A DNA stretch of 64,000 nt from Caldovatus aquaticus. Its GTDB lineage: Bacteria > Pseudomonadota > Alphaproteobacteria > Acetobacterales > Acetobacteraceae. Of this stretch, positions 42,827 through 53,106 are shown piece after piece. Location of the stretch: the NCBI RefSeq assembly GCF_019458025.1, contig NZ_JAHZUY010000001.1, positions 124,001-188,000 of the forward strand. Direction: 5' to 3'. Within the stretch, counting starts at the first letter, position 1; the number at the start of each line of letters is the position of its first letter. The translations under genes and the position numbers were made by a program. Below the pieces are notes generated by a model. That model did no database searches, had not been told where the DNA came from, and worked only from the letters and a program-made list of their open reading frames with translations.

Positions 42827-43812
42827 CTATTCCGGCCTGATGCCCGCGGCGCGGATGACCGCGCCGGTCTCCTCGATGCGCCGCGCGACATAGTCGCGGA
42901 ACGCCTCCGGCGTGCCGCCCACCGCCTCGACCCCGAGCTCGGCGAGGCGCCGTCCCAGCGCCGGCTCGCGGATCGCCGCGGCGATCGCGCCGTTCACCGT
43001 CTCGATCGCCGCGCGCGGCGTGCGCGCGGGCGCGAACAGGCCGAACCAGGAGGAGGACTCGCACCCCCTCCTCCGCCGCCGTCGGCACCTCGGGCAGCAG
43101 GGCGGAGCGGCGGCGCGCCGCGATCGCCGGCGCGCGCGCCTCGCCCGAGGCGAGGTAGGCCTGCACCGAGGGATAGTTCTCGAACATCGTGTCCACCCGC
43201 CCGGCGATCAGGTCCGCCGCGGCGGGCGCGGTGCCGCGATAGGGCACGCGGACCATGGCCACGCCGGCGCGCCACCGGAACAGCTCCGCCCTGAGGTGCG
43301 CGAAGGAGCCGACGCCGGCGGAGGCGAAGGTCAGCCGCCCCGGTTCCGCCTGCGCGCGCGCCACCAGTCCGCGCAGGCTGCGCAGCGGCGAATCGCGCCG
43401 CACCACGGCCACCGCCGGGCTGTCGCCGACCGGCACGACCGGCGCCAGGTCGCGCAGCGGCTGGTAGGGGATGCGCGGCTGCAGATGCGGGTTGATCGCG
43501 ATCGGCCCCGGCGTGCCGGCGGGCAGCGTGTAGCCGTCCGGCAGCGCCTCGACGACGCGGCTCGCCCCGATCGTGCCGCCGGCGCCGGTGACGTTCTCCT
43601 CCACCACGGGCTGGCCGAGCCGCTCGGTCAGCGCCTGGGCGCAGAGCCGCGCGAGGATGTCGGTGCTGCCGCCGGCGGCGAAGGGCACGACGATGCGGAG
43701 CGGTCGCGACGGGAAGGGCGCGCCGGGCCACTGCGCGGCCGCCGGCCGGGCGCCGCCCAGCGCCCCGGCGGCGAGGAGCGCGCGGCGCCGCGCCGCCCGG
43801 CCGTCCCCCCAC
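42827..43812 (-). pseudogene. Bug/TctC-family periplasmic receptor disrupted by apparent frameshifts
   Basis: A Bug-family receptor is recognisable: FPSRPLRIVVPFAAGGSTDILARL, VVEENVTGAGGTIGASRVVEALPDGYTL and LTFASAGVGSFAHLRAEL. Near 43058-43062 the frame changes. PEVPTAAEEGVR continues in the original frame as an arginine-rich tail, whereas another frame gives SSSWFGLFAP and a normal Bug C-terminus ending at the TAG at 42827. At the 5' end the leader RRRALLAAGALGGARPAAAQ has no in-frame start. The GTG at 43810-43812 would fit if the following six-G run were one base shorter. It could be a decayed gene or could carry two sequencing errors. Confidence 0.75.
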
Positions 43813-43896
43813 GGCGCCGCGGCGCCGCCGTGGCTCCGCCGGCGGAACCCGCGCCCCGCAGCGCAGTAGCCCGTGCCGCCGCCGCGCCGCTCCAGC

Positions 43897-43986
43897 CTCG
43901 CGCCTTCCCGCGCCAGGGCAAGAGGCACCCGCGCCATGCTCGACCGCTGGCGCGTCTCTCGCGCCTTCCCGCGCCAGGGCAAGAGG
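43897..43986 (+). repeat. Two copies of a 29-bp direct repeat
   Basis: A 29-base unit starting CTCGCGCCTTCCCGCGCCAG and ending GGGCAAGAGG occurs identically at 43897-43925 and 43958-43986, a period of 61 bases. Both copies lie in the gap between the frameshifted receptor and the amidohydrolase. Two units are too few for a CRISPR array. They may be remnants of a dispersed repeat or a duplicated regulatory segment. Confidence 0.75.
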
Positions 43987-44058
43987 GCGCCGCCCCCCTT
44001 CCCGCCGCGGCGCGGGCCTGCTGCACTCCCGCCGAGAATCCCCGTGAGGCCCGTCGCG

Positions 44059-44937
44059 ATGAAGCCCTGCCTGCCGCCGCTCCGCACCGTCACGCCGCCC
44101 TCCTGGCGCGCCCCCGCCGGCGCCTGCGACTGCCACTTCCACATCTTCGGCCCGTTCGACCGCTTCCCGCTGGACCCGGGCCGCGGCTACACGCCGGAGG
44201 AATGCCTGATCCCCGCCTACCGCACGGTGGCCGAGGCGCTCGGCATCGAGCGCATGGTCGTCGTGCAGCCGAGCGTGTACGGCACCGACAACGGCTGCAC
44301 GCTGGACGCGGCCGAGGCGTTCGGCCTCGACCGCGCCCGCGCCGTGGTGGTGATCGACGGGCGCTTCGGCGCCGACGCGCTCGCCGCCATGGCGCGGCGC
44401 GGGGCTCGCGGCGCGCGCTTCAACGCGGTGAGCGGCAACGGCACGCCGCTCGAGCAGCTCGACGCGCTGGCGCGGCGCATCGCGCCGCTCGGCTGGCACT
44501 TGCAGCTCTACACCCACGGCGATACCCTGGCGGAGCTCGCGCCGCGCCTCGCCGCGCTGCCGGTGCCGGTGGTGGTGGACCACATGGGCGGGGTGCGCAC
44601 GGCCGAGGGGCTGAACGGCCGCGGCTTCCAGGCCCTGCTGCGGCTGCTGGAAAGCGGCCGCGCCTGGGTGAAGCTGTGCGGCTACCGCATCTCCTCCGAG
44701 GGCCCGCCCTACGCCGACGTCGCGCCCTTCGCCCGCGCGCTGCTCGCCGCCGCGCCGGAGCGCTGCGTCTGGGGCACCGACTGGCCGCATCCCTCGCTCG
44801 CGCGCGACGTGCCCGACGACGGCGCGCTGTTCGACCTGCTCGGCGAATGGGCGCCGGACGCGGCGACGCGCCGGCGCGTGCTGGTCGAGAACCCGGCGGC
44901 GCTCTACGGCTTCCCCGCCCCGGCCGCGGCCGCCTGA
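44059..44937 (+). CDS. Amidohydrolase-family protein (2-pyrone-4,6-dicarboxylate hydrolase-like)
   Basis: The product has 292 residues and belongs to amidohydrolase_2. The N-terminal metal motif is ACDCHFHIFGPFDRFPL. Further family segments are ERMVVVQPSVYGTDNGC, PVVVDHMGGV and CVWGTDWPHPSL, the last with the catalytic aspartate and histidine. It closely fits the LigI / 2-pyrone-4,6-dicarboxylate lactonase subgroup, enzymes of protocatechuate 4,5-cleavage and lignin-derived aromatic degradation, though other lactone hydrolases look alike. The ATG at 44059 is taken because the upstream open frame is proline/arginine-rich. Confidence 0.85.
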   Translation: MKPCLPPLRTVTPPSWRAPAGACDCHFHIFGPFDRFPLDPGRGYTPEECLIPAYRTVAEALGIERMVVVQPSVYGTDNGCTLDAAEAFGLDRARAVVVIDGRFGADALAAMARRGARGARFNAVSGNGTPLEQLDALARRIAPLGWHLQLYTHGDTLAELAPRLAALPVPVVVDHMGGVRTAEGLNGRGFQALLRLLESGRAWVKLCGYRISSEGPPYADVAPFARALLAAAPERCVWGTDWPHPSLARDVPDDGALFDLLGEWAPDAATRRRVLVENPAALYGFPAPAAAA

Positions 44938-44953
44938 GCCGCCCGCCCCCGGC

Positions 44954-45958
<1,005 letters not shown>

Positions 45959-45973
45959 CCGGGCCGCTCCCGC

Positions 45974-46621
45974 TCAGACGTGCTCGATCACGATGCCCTC
46001 GATCTCGTTGGCGATGTCGTCGAAGCGGTCCACCACCTTCTCCAGCCGGTCGAACACCTCGCTCGCCGCGATGTAGCCCAGCGCGCCGCCCTCGGCGCGG
46101 CAGCGCCGGTAGAGCGCGGTCACGCCGGCGTCGTGCACGTCGTCCGCCTCGCCCTCGATCTGGCGGATCTGCTCGCAGAGGGCGTTGATCTGCCCGGCGT
46201 TGCGGCCGATCGCGGCGAGCAGCGGGACCGTCTCGCGCAGGATCGCGGCGCAGCGCACGATGGCGTCGCCCATCTCGCGCATGCCATCCTCGAACTCCCG
46301 CATCTCGAACAGCGCGACCGCCTTGGCGGTCTTCTTCATCTCGTCGATCGCGTCGTCCATGCGGCTGATCAGCCCCTGGATGTCGCCGCGGTCGAAGGGC
46401 GTCACGAAGGTGCGGCGGACCGCCTGCACCACCTCGCGCGTCACGGCGTCCGCCTCGTCCTCGTGGGCGAGCACCGCGGGGTAGTGCCGCGCCACGGCGT
46501 CGCCGCCCTCGAGCATCGCGCGCAGCTCGGCCGCGCCGGCGGCGATGATCCCGGCATGGCGGTCGAACAGGGCGAAGAAGCGCTCCTCGCGCGGCAGGAT
46601 GCGGCGGAACCAGGCGACCAT
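45974..46621 (-). CDS. DUF47-family PhoU-like Pit accessory protein
   Basis: This 215-residue all-helical protein begins MVAWFRRILPREERFFALFDRHAG. It contains EDEADAVTREVVQAVRRTFVTPFDRGDI and ISRMDDAIDEMKKTAKAV, diagnostic of the DUF47 (YkaA/PhoU-like) family. Members are encoded with pit transporters and are thought to regulate them. A GGCTAAGT -10-like element lies at 46657-46664 about 36 bases upstream, so this gene probably starts the two-gene operon. Confidence 0.92.
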   Translation of the reverse strand: MVAWFRRILPREERFFALFDRHAGIIAAGAAELRAMLEGGDAVARHYPAVLAHEDEADAVTREVVQAVRRTFVTPFDRGDIQGLISRMDDAIDEMKKTAKAVALFEMREFEDGMREMGDAIVRCAAILRETVPLLAAIGRNAGQINALCEQIRQIEGEADDVHDAGVTALYRRCRAEGGALGYIAASEVFDRLEKVVDRFDDIANEIEGIVIEHV

Positions 46622-46737
46622 GCGGGTGTCCTCTCGGCGAAGCCGTGCGGCGGGGACTTAGCCGGTCGGGGCGGCGGCCGGAACCGGCCGGCCCTGCCGC
46701 GGGCGCGGCGGCGGGTCCCGGCCGGGCCGAACGCGCC

Positions 46738-47202
46738 TCAGCCGCGGGCGCCGAGGGCGGCGAGCGCCACCTCGCGCTCCAGCGCCGCGCGGAACTCCTC
46801 GGGGGCGCGGACCGGCCGCAGCGCCGCGGCGTCCACGAAGGCGCAGACCAGCGTGCCTTCATAGACCAGCCGCTCCCCCACGCGCCCTGCGACCGCGAAG
46901 CGCAGGGAGGAGCCGCCGAGCCGCACCAGCAGCACCGTCGTCGCCAGCGTGTCGCGCGGCGTGACCGGGCTGCGGAAGTCGAGCGCGACGTGAACGAAGG
47001 GCGTGCCGATGCCCCGGTCCACGGTCATCTCGTACCAGTCGGTCCCGACGCGGTCGCGCCACCACGCCTCGATCGCCTCCACCGCGAAGTCGAGGAAGCG
47101 GGGGGTGTAGGCGATCCGCGCCGCGTCGGTCTCCGCCCAGGAGATGCGGCGGAGATGGACGAAGGGAGAGAGCGGCGCGGCCGCGTCAGCGGGTCTCACC
47201 AT
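46738..47202 (-). CDS. Acyl-CoA thioesterase of the 4-hydroxybenzoyl-CoA thioesterase (hotdog) family
   Basis: This 154-residue hotdog-fold protein has ISWAETDAARIAYTPRFLDFAVEAIEAW, a variant of the D-x-x-G/A-x-x-Y-x-x-Y/F catalytic region of YbgC-type thioesterases. ALDFRSPVTPRDTLATTVLL forms the central strand. It hydrolyses acyl-CoA or acyl-ACP. The start ATG at 47200-47202 is chosen because upstream codons are low-complexity. It lies between the pit pair and the ArgH-like gene, all on the minus strand. Confidence 0.85.
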   Translation of the reverse strand: MVRPADAAAPLSPFVHLRRISWAETDAARIAYTPRFLDFAVEAIEAWWRDRVGTDWYEMTVDRGIGTPFVHVALDFRSPVTPRDTLATTVLLVRLGGSSLRFAVAGRVGERLVYEGTLVCAFVDAAALRPVRAPEEFRAALEREVALAALGARG

Positions 47203-47462
47203 GCAGGCTCCTCGCGGCGCCCGGGCGGCGCCGGATCGGTCCGCCATCCCGTCATGCCAGGCCCTCCCCTTCCCTCCGGCGCGCGCGCCGTCCCCGCGGC
47301 GGACCGCGGATCGGCAGGCGTGTGCGGTGCCGTCCCCATTCTCGCACGTCCGGCGGGCTCGCGGCGGCCCGGCGCGTGGCCAGCCTGCGGCGGGGGCAAC
47401 GCCCCGATCGGACCGCAGGGCGCACGCCCCGCCGGCCTGCAGGCCGGGCCGCGGCAAGCGCC

Positions 47463-48995
47463 CTACGGCGCGGCCGGCGGGGCGGCGGACCGGGCCATCG
47501 CGCGCGCCAGCCCGAAGCAGCGCGCCCGCGCCGCCTCGACGCGCCCCGCCGCCGCGGCGACCGCCGCCCGGTCCGCCTCCAGCGCGCGCCGCCGCGCCGC
47601 CCCCATCGCCGCCATGTTCGCCGGCGCCGGGCCGCCCAGCACCGTCCGCACCGCCACGTTCCGCGCCGGGTCGAGCGCCTCGGCCACCGCCTCCTCGCGC
47701 AGCCCGAGCGGGCGGCCGAACAGCGCCCGCGCCGCGGCGTCGAGGTCGGCGCCGCGGATCGCCTCGGCGCCGCGCCCGGCCTCGATCGCCTCGCGCACCA
47801 CCGCCGCCACCACGTTATGGGCCATGCGGAAGCTCAGCCCCGTCTCGCGCACGATCACGTCGGCGAGCTCGGTCGCGCTGCCGAAGCCCTCCGCCGCGGC
47901 GCGCGCCATGCGCTCGGGCCGGAGCGTCAGCCCCTCCAGCACCTCGGCGAGGAGCGCGAGGATGCGCCGCGTGCGCAGCGCCGCCTCCATCACCGGCTCG
48001 TTCACGGCCGTCACGGCGTCGTTCACGTCGGCGAAGGGCGTGTTCTTGGCGCAGCCGAGCGCGGCGGCGAGCGCCCCCTGCACCGCCGCGGCCGCGGCGC
48101 GGATGTGCTCGAGCGCCACCGGGTTCTTCTTCTGCGGCATGATCGAGCTGACCGCGCAGTGCCGGTCGGCCAGCTCGACGAAGCCGTATTCCCAGGTGCT
48201 CCAGGCGTAGAGGTCGGTCGCGAGGCGCGAGAGGAAGGTCGCCAGCACCGCCAGCGCCGCCGCCGCCTCCAGCGCGTCGTCGCGCGAGGCGACCGCGTCG
48301 TAGGCGATCTCGAGCGGCGCGGCGAAGCCGAGCAGCTCGGCGGCGAGCGCGCGGTCGAGCGGGAAGGCCGTCGTCGTCAGCGCCCCCGCGCCGAGCGGGC
48401 AGAGATCCACCCGCGCCAGCGCGCCCGCGAGCCGCGCATGGTCGCGCGCCAGCACGTCGGCCGCGGCGAGCAGCCAGTAGCCGAAGGTCACCGGCTGGGC
48501 GTGCTGCGCGTGGGTGTAGCCCGGCATCACCGCCGCCGCGTGGCGCTCGGCGAGCGCCAGCGCCGTGCCGCGCAGGTCGGCGAGCGCGGCGAGCGCCTCC
48601 AGCAGCGCGCCGCGCAGCGCCATGCGCCAGGTGGTGGCGTTGAGGTCGTTGCGGCTGCGCCCGGTGTGCAGCCGCCCGCCGACATCGGGGCCGAGGCGCC
48701 GCACGATCGCGCGCTCGACGTAGGAGTAGAGGTCCTCCTGCCGGTGATCCACCGCGAGCGCCTCCGGCCCGCGCTCGGCGAGGTCGAGCACGGCGCCGAG
48801 CAGGGCGGCGACCGCCTCGCGCCCGACGATGCCCTGGCGCTCCAGCATCAGGGCGTGCGCGCAGTGCGCCCACATCTCGTGCCCGAACACCTGGGCCAGC
48901 GCGCGCCCGACCGCCGGGCGGTAGTAGCTCTCGACCAGGGCGGCGGAAGGGGGGTCCCTCACCCGCTCGCGCAGGCTGACTTCGGCTTCGGTCAT
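47463..48995 (-). CDS. Argininosuccinate-lyase-like protein (fumarase/aspartase superfamily)
   Basis: This 510-residue protein has the superfamily layout with VGGRLHTGRSRNDLNATTWRM, MPGYTHAQHAQPVTFGYWL and the signature VSSIMPQKKNPVALEH, all close to ArgH. It is about 50 residues longer than typical ArgH, and the signature ends NPV where ArgH usually has NPD. Housekeeping argH is normally elsewhere with arg genes, so this may be a paralogue acting on another amino-succinate or carboxymethyl substrate (inference). It is divergent from the iron-sulfur pair at 49313, with copy B of the dispersed repeat between them. Confidence 0.82.
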   Translation of the reverse strand: MTEAEVSLRERVRDPPSAALVESYYRPAVGRALAQVFGHEMWAHCAHALMLERQGIVGREAVAALLGAVLDLAERGPEALAVDHRQEDLYSYVERAIVRRLGPDVGGRLHTGRSRNDLNATTWRMALRGALLEALAALADLRGTALALAERHAAAVMPGYTHAQHAQPVTFGYWLLAAADVLARDHARLAGALARVDLCPLGAGALTTTAFPLDRALAAELLGFAAPLEIAYDAVASRDDALEAAAALAVLATFLSRLATDLYAWSTWEYGFVELADRHCAVSSIMPQKKNPVALEHIRAAAAAVQGALAAALGCAKNTPFADVNDAVTAVNEPVMEAALRTRRILALLAEVLEGLTLRPERMARAAAEGFGSATELADVIVRETGLSFRMAHNVVAAVVREAIEAGRGAEAIRGADLDAAARALFGRPLGLREEAVAEALDPARNVAVRTVLGGPAPANMAAMGAARRRALEADRAAVAAAAGRVEAARARCFGLARAMARSAAPPAAP

Positions 48996-49312
48996 GGGCG
49001 CACCCTCCGCGGCGCAGGCGCCGCCGATCGGGCGGCAGGACGGCCGGCCCGTCAAGGGCGGGCACGCCCAGGGCCGCGCGGCGGCACTGGAGCCGTTTCC
49101 GCCCGGAGGTGCGCGGCAACGGCTCCGGCGCGGTGTCCGGCGAGCGGATTCACGCGCCCGGCTGGTTCCAGCCGTCCGCGATCCGCTCTAGCATTTCCCG
49201 AGGCCCCTGCAGGAGCCCCGCCGATGCGCCCGCCCGCCGCCAGGCCGTCCCTTTGCCGCCTGCCGCGCCCCGGCCGCGGCGGCGCGCCGTTCGCCGTCCC
49301 CGGCGCCGCGCC
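48996..49312. other. 317-bp divergent intergenic region containing repeat copy B
   Basis: This gap separates the ArgH-like and HdrC-like genes. It holds copy B of the dispersed structured repeat (49087-49190) and a GC-rich proline/arginine-coding stretch that does not resemble protein. A GCGATCCGCTCTAGCA sequence at 49179-49194 could serve as a promoter for the plus-strand genes. Confidence 0.6.
49087..49190 (+). repeat. Dispersed ~105-bp structured repeat, copy B
   Basis: It aligns with copy A (20961-21066) over its full length with few differences. It keeps AGCCGTT...AACGGCT, GCGGAT...ATCCGC and the inner CGGCT...CAGCCG. It is followed 122 bases later by the HdrC-like start codon. Differences from copy A fall mostly outside the inverted-repeat arms. 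Confidence 0.7.
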
Positions 49313-49771
49313 ATGAGCGCCCGCCTGCCGCCGCCCCGCGCGGCCGACCTTCCCGCCCTGATCCGCGCCGAGTCCGCCCGGCTCGCCGCCGCCTGCACCG
49401 CCTGCGGCGCCTGCGTCGGCGCCTGCCCGATGGTGCCCGCGTTGCCCGCCGTCGCCGCGGCCGCACCGGAAGCCGTCGCCGCCGGCCTGCGCGCCGTCCT
49501 CCGCGGCGAGGCGCAGGCCGCGCCGGAGGAGGCGGTCGCCTGGATCGGCGCCTGCACCCGCAGCGGCCTCTGCACCGCCGCCTGCCCGGAGCGGCTGGAC
49601 GCCGCCTTCCTGATGCGCCTCGCCGGCATGCGCCTGCGCGGCGCGCTCGGCGCGCAGGAGGAAGGCGGCCCGCCGCGCCTGCCGGCCAGGGAGGACCCGG
49701 GCTGGTCGGCCCGCGTGAAGGCCTTCGCCCGCATGACCCTGACCGAGGAGGAGCAGGCGCGATGGCTCTGA
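49313..49771 (+). CDS. HdrC-like 4Fe-4S dicluster protein
   Basis: This 152-residue protein has two cluster motifs: [12 protein letters not shown] (near residue 30) and [12 protein letters not shown] (near residue 82). The spacing is that of HdrC / GlpC-N / LutB-type electron-transfer subunits. The remaining sequence is helical. The ATG at 49313 is chosen; an upstream extension to 49109 runs through the dispersed repeat and is not protein-like. The next gene, HdrB-like, starts inside its last codons (10-base overlap), so the two are almost certainly one complex. Confidence 0.85.
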   Translation: MSARLPPPRAADLPALIRAESARLAAACTACGACVGACPMVPALPAVAAAAPEAVAAGLRAVLRGEAQAAPEEAVAWIGACTRSGLCTAACPERLDAAFLMRLAGMRLRGALGAQEEGGPPRLPAREDPGWSARVKAFARMTLTEEEQARWL

Positions 49772-50637
49772 CCTCCCCGCCCCCCGGCCCCGGGGCCGCG
49801 CCGGACCGCGTCGTCTTCTGGTTCGGCTGCAACGTCGCCCGCCACGGCGAGATCGTCCGGCTCGCGACGCGTCTCCTCGAGGCGGTCGGCGTGGCGGCCG
49901 ACCCGGCCGGCGGTCCCGCCTACTGCTGCGGCTCGCCGAAGGAGGCGAACGCCCGCATCGCCGGCGCCATGGCGCGCCGCACCGTGGAGGCGTTCAACGC
50001 CGCCGGCCGCGACACCGTCGTCACCTGGTGCCCGTCCTGCCACATGAACATGGACGACTTCATGGCGCCGGCGACCGAGGCCGCCTTCGCCGCCGCGCAC
50101 ATCAGCGAGGTGCTGCACGCCCGCCGCGACCGCCTCGCGCCGCTGCTGCGCCATCCGGTCGCCGTGCGGCGGGCGCTACCGCACCTGCACCACGGCTTCA
50201 ACGGCCGGGTGCCGGTCAACACCCTGGTCCCGGACCTGCTCCGCCTGATCCCCGGCCTCGAGGTCGTGGACCACCCCTGCCGTGCGCCGGGGCACATGTG
50301 CTCCGCCCTCGCCGGGGTGCCGGGGGCGCTGGCCGCGGCGCAGCGCGCGCTCCTCGCGGCGGCGGAGGAGACCGGGGCGGATGCCCTCGTCACCCTCTTC
50401 CACTCCTGCCACCGCGAGACGGTGGCGCTGGAGCGCGGCCGGCCCGGGCTGCGGGTGGTGAACTGGATCCACCTGCTGGCCGAGGCCATGGGCCTGCCCT
50501 TCCAGGACGACTACAAGACCTGGCGCAATGCCCCCGACCCGCGCCAGGCGGTCGGCCCGGCGCGGCTCGCCGCCGCCGGGGAGACCGCGTTCGAGCGCCT
50601 GGTCGAGCCCGAATTGCGCCGCCCGCCGCCGGTCTGA
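49762..50637 (+). CDS. HdrB-like protein with CCG (cysteine-rich) domains
   Basis: This 291-residue protein has a full first CCG module: FGCNVARHG, then YCCGSPKEA, then WCPSCHMNM. The second module is degenerate ([10 protein letters not shown] and [10 protein letters not shown]) and lacks the CCG triad. HdrB, GlcF, LutA and SdhE-type proteins with these domains bind iron-sulfur clusters and mediate thiol/disulfide or hydroxyacid electron transfer. No HdrA-like flavoprotein adjoins it, so the electron donor is unclear. The ATG overlaps the HdrC-like gene by 10 bases. Confidence 0.85.
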   Translation: MALTSPPPGPGAAPDRVVFWFGCNVARHGEIVRLATRLLEAVGVAADPAGGPAYCCGSPKEANARIAGAMARRTVEAFNAAGRDTVVTWCPSCHMNMDDFMAPATEAAFAAAHISEVLHARRDRLAPLLRHPVAVRRALPHLHHGFNGRVPVNTLVPDLLRLIPGLEVVDHPCRAPGHMCSALAGVPGALAAAQRALLAAAEETGADALVTLFHSCHRETVALERGRPGLRVVNWIHLLAEAMGLPFQDDYKTWRNAPDPRQAVGPARLAAAGETAFERLVEPELRRPPPV

Positions 50638-51095
50638 ACCGGGGCCGGTCCCGCTCCGCAGCGCCGGAGCGGGCGAAGCCCCTTCCGGCGGCGGAACCAC
50701 AGGGAGAGGTCCGCTGTCCAGACCGGATCTCAGCCCTGCCCCTCGCTCCGCGCAACCCTCGCGCGACGTTCCCGATTGCCCGCGGGCCGTTTCAAAGGGT
50801 ATTGGTCGCGCCCCGGAAACCCCATATTGCCTGCGCGCCGGCATGTGGCGCGTTCCCATCGGGACCGACCCTGTCGCGGCCGCTCCGCCGCCCTTCCCGG
50901 CGGCCGGCGGCGGACCGGCCCACAGACGGGTCGCGTGCCGGCTGGGCGGGTGCGTCGGGCGCGCGCCTGTGGGTGCGCATCGGCGTTGGGGAGACCGTTG
51001 GAACCGGCGCGTGGCGGAGCGATCCCTCGCCGCGCGCCGCGGGTTTATTTGGCCCGGTGCGGGCGGCACCCGGCCGGGCAGGAGCGTGTTGGTCA
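50638..51095. other. 458-bp intergenic region upstream of the RpoD-like gene
   Basis: No convincing open frame was found; the frames present are arginine/proline-rich. AT-richer pockets occur near 50790-50835 and 51040-51050. A weak TTGCCC-18-TATTGG pair at 50776-50805 could be a promoter for the sigma factor gene. The long leader may carry regulatory information, but no known riboswitch was recognised. Confidence 0.5.
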
Positions 51096-53030
51096 ATGGA
51101 CGGGATGTTCGCTGGCAGGAGCGCGGCGGAGCAGGCCGAGGTGGAGGCGAGCGCGGCCGCGCTTGGCCTGCCGGTCGCGACGATGGAGACGCTGCTGAGC
51201 CTCGGCCGGGAGCGCGGGCAGCTCACCCGCGACGAGATCGATTCGGTGCTCGCCCCGGAGCGGATCGGCGCCGCCGAGATCGAGGAGCTCATCGCCATGC
51301 TCGGCGAGATGGGCATTGACGTGGTCGAGGCCGCCGACGGGGCGGGCGAGGACGTCGCCTCCGCCCCGGAGCCGCGTGCGCCGGAACGCTTCGCCGCCGA
51401 GGACGGGGCGGAGCGGGGCGGGGCCAGGACCGTCTCCGCCGCCGAGCCGGCCGAGGGCGCCGCCGAGGCGGGGGCGAGCCGCAGCGACGATCCCGTCCGC
51501 ATGTTCCTGCGCGAGATGGGCGGCACGCCGCTGCTCAGCCGCGAGGAGGAGATCGCCGTCGCCCAGCGCATCGAGGCCGGGCGGGACGCGATGCTCGCCG
51601 CGCTCAGCGCCAGCCCGACCACCTTCGCCGCCCTCGCCGCCTGGCGCGACGCCGTCGCCGCCGGCCGGCTGCTGCTGCGCGACCTGATCGAGCTCGAGTC
51701 CTCCGTCATCGCCGGCGCCGGCGAGGAGGAGCTCGCGGCGCCGCCGCTGCCGCCGGCCGCCGCCGAGGAGGAGGCGGGCGAGGAGGGGAGCCCGGCCGCC
51801 GCGCCGCTCGCCGCGCTGACGCAGGAACAGCGCCTGCGGCCCGAGGTCCTGGCCGCCTTCGACGCCGTGCTCGCCGAGCGGGAGCGGGTCGCCGCGAGCG
51901 CCGCCCGCGGCGAGCCCCTGCGCGCCGAGGACGCGGCCGCGCTGGCCGGCCGGATCGCCGCGCTGCGGCTGCGCCCGGGCCGCGTCGAGGAGCTGCTCGG
52001 CCGGGTGCGCGAGGCGCACCGCCGCGTCACCGCGCTCGACGGCAAGGCGCTGCGGCTCGCGCAGGCGAGCGGGATCGCGCGCGAGGAGTTCCTCCGGCTG
52101 TGGGACGGCGGCGAGGCCGGGATGCGGCGCCTGCAGCGCGCCGCCGCCGGCCGGGCCGACGCCCGCGAGGACGCGCGCGCCGCGCTGCGCCAGGGCCTCG
52201 CCGAGATCCGCGCCGAGCTGCGCCGGCTCGAGGCCGAGACCGGCATCGCCATCCCGGCGCTGCGCCGCATCCACGCGGAGGCGGTGCGCGGCGAGCGCGA
52301 GATGCGCAAGGCCAAGGAGGAGCTGACGCGGGCCAACCTGCGCCTGGTCGTCCATCTCGCCAAGCGGTTCCGCAACCGCGGCCTGATGTTCGGCGACCTG
52401 ATCCAGGAGGGCTCGATCGGGCTGATGCGCGCGGTGGACAAGTTCGACTGGCGCCGCGGCTTCAAGTTCGCGACCTACGCCACGTGGTGGATCCGCCAGT
52501 CCATCACGCGGGCCATCGCCGACCAGGCGCGCACCATCCGCGTCCCGGTCCACATGACCGAGACCGCGGCCCAGGTCGCGCGCACCGGCCGGCGCATCGC
52601 GCAGGAGACCGGGCGTGAGCCGACGCCGGAGGAGCTCGCCCGGCGGCTCGGCATGCCGGAGGAGAAGGTCCGCACCGTGCTCCGCCTCGCCCGCGAGCCG
52701 GTCAGCCTCGAGGCGCCGATCGGCGAGGACGAGGACGGCCGCCTCGGCGACCTGATCGAGGACCGCAACGCGGTGCTCCCCTTCGACGCCGCGGCGCGCG
52801 CCGGCCTGCGCGAAGCGGCGGCGCGCATGCTCGCCGGCCTCACCCCGCGCGAGGAACGCATCCTGCGCATGCGGTTCGGCATCGGCATGAACACCGACCA
52901 CACGCTGGAGGAGGTCGGCCGGACCTTCAACGTGACGCGCGAGCGGATCCGCCAGATCGAGGCCAAGGCGCTGAAGAAGCTCGAGCGCAGCCGCGGCGGC
53001 CAGGCGCTGCGCAGCTTCCTCGAGGGCTGA
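51096..53030 (+). CDS. rpoD: RpoD-like sigma-70 family RNA polymerase sigma factor (divergent)
   Basis: The product has 644 residues. It has a region 1.1 ([33 protein letters not shown]), region 1.2 ([22 protein letters not shown]), a non-conserved insert, region 2 ([17 protein letters not shown] ... [19 protein letters not shown] ... [27 protein letters not shown]), region 3 and region 4.2 ([29 protein letters not shown]). Compared with the usual alphaproteobacterial RpoD it reads VHLAKRF for [16 protein letters not shown] for FEYRRGYKF and TETAAQ for IETINK. It may thus be a secondary RpoD paralogue. It has a perfect terminator hairpin just downstream. Confidence 0.85.
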   Translation: MDGMFAGRSAAEQAEVEASAAALGLPVATMETLLSLGRERGQLTRDEIDSVLAPERIGAAEIEELIAMLGEMGIDVVEAADGAGEDVASAPEPRAPERFAAEDGAERGGARTVSAAEPAEGAAEAGASRSDDPVRMFLREMGGTPLLSREEEIAVAQRIEAGRDAMLAALSASPTTFAALAAWRDAVAAGRLLLRDLIELESSVIAGAGEEELAAPPLPPAAAEEEAGEEGSPAAAPLAALTQEQRLRPEVLAAFDAVLAERERVAASAARGEPLRAEDAAALAGRIAALRLRPGRVEELLGRVREAHRRVTALDGKALRLAQASGIAREEFLRLWDGGEAGMRRLQRAAAGRADAREDARAALRQGLAEIRAELRRLEAETGIAIPALRRIHAEAVRGEREMRKAKEELTRANLRLVVHLAKRFRNRGLMFGDLIQEGSIGLMRAVDKFDWRRGFKFATYATWWIRQSITRAIADQARTIRVPVHMTETAAQVARTGRRIAQETGREPTPEELARRLGMPEEKVRTVLRLAREPVSLEAPIGEDEDGRLGDLIEDRNAVLPFDAAARAGLREAAARMLAGLTPREERILRMRFGIGMNTDHTLEEVGRTFNVTRERIRQIEAKALKKLERSRGGQALRSFLEG

Positions 53031-53036
53031 GCCCGC

Positions 53037-53061
53037 CGCCGGCGGCGGGGCGCCGCCGGCG
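53037..53061 (+). terminator. Intrinsic-type terminator after the RpoD-like gene
   Basis: CGCCGGCGGCG (53037-53047) and CGCCGCCGGCG (53051-53061) form a perfect 11-bp stem with a GGG loop, followed by TTT. It begins 6 bases after the stop codon. Confidence 0.65.
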
Positions 53062-53106
53062 TTTCGCGCTCGCCAGGCGCCCGCCGGCTCCGTTACCGTG
53101 TCCGGC

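Noticed and set aside
43897-43986. Possible CRISPR array
   Set aside because: Only two repeat units occur, there are no further spacers, and no cas genes are in the window.
49109-49312. N-terminal extension of the HdrC-like protein
   Set aside because: It would translate through repeat copy B and gives an arginine/proline-rich lead. The family N-terminus begins at 49313.
50776-51198. Protein-coding gene in the leader of the RpoD-like gene
   Set aside because: The frame is arginine/proline-rich, overlaps the sigma-factor start and resembles no family.
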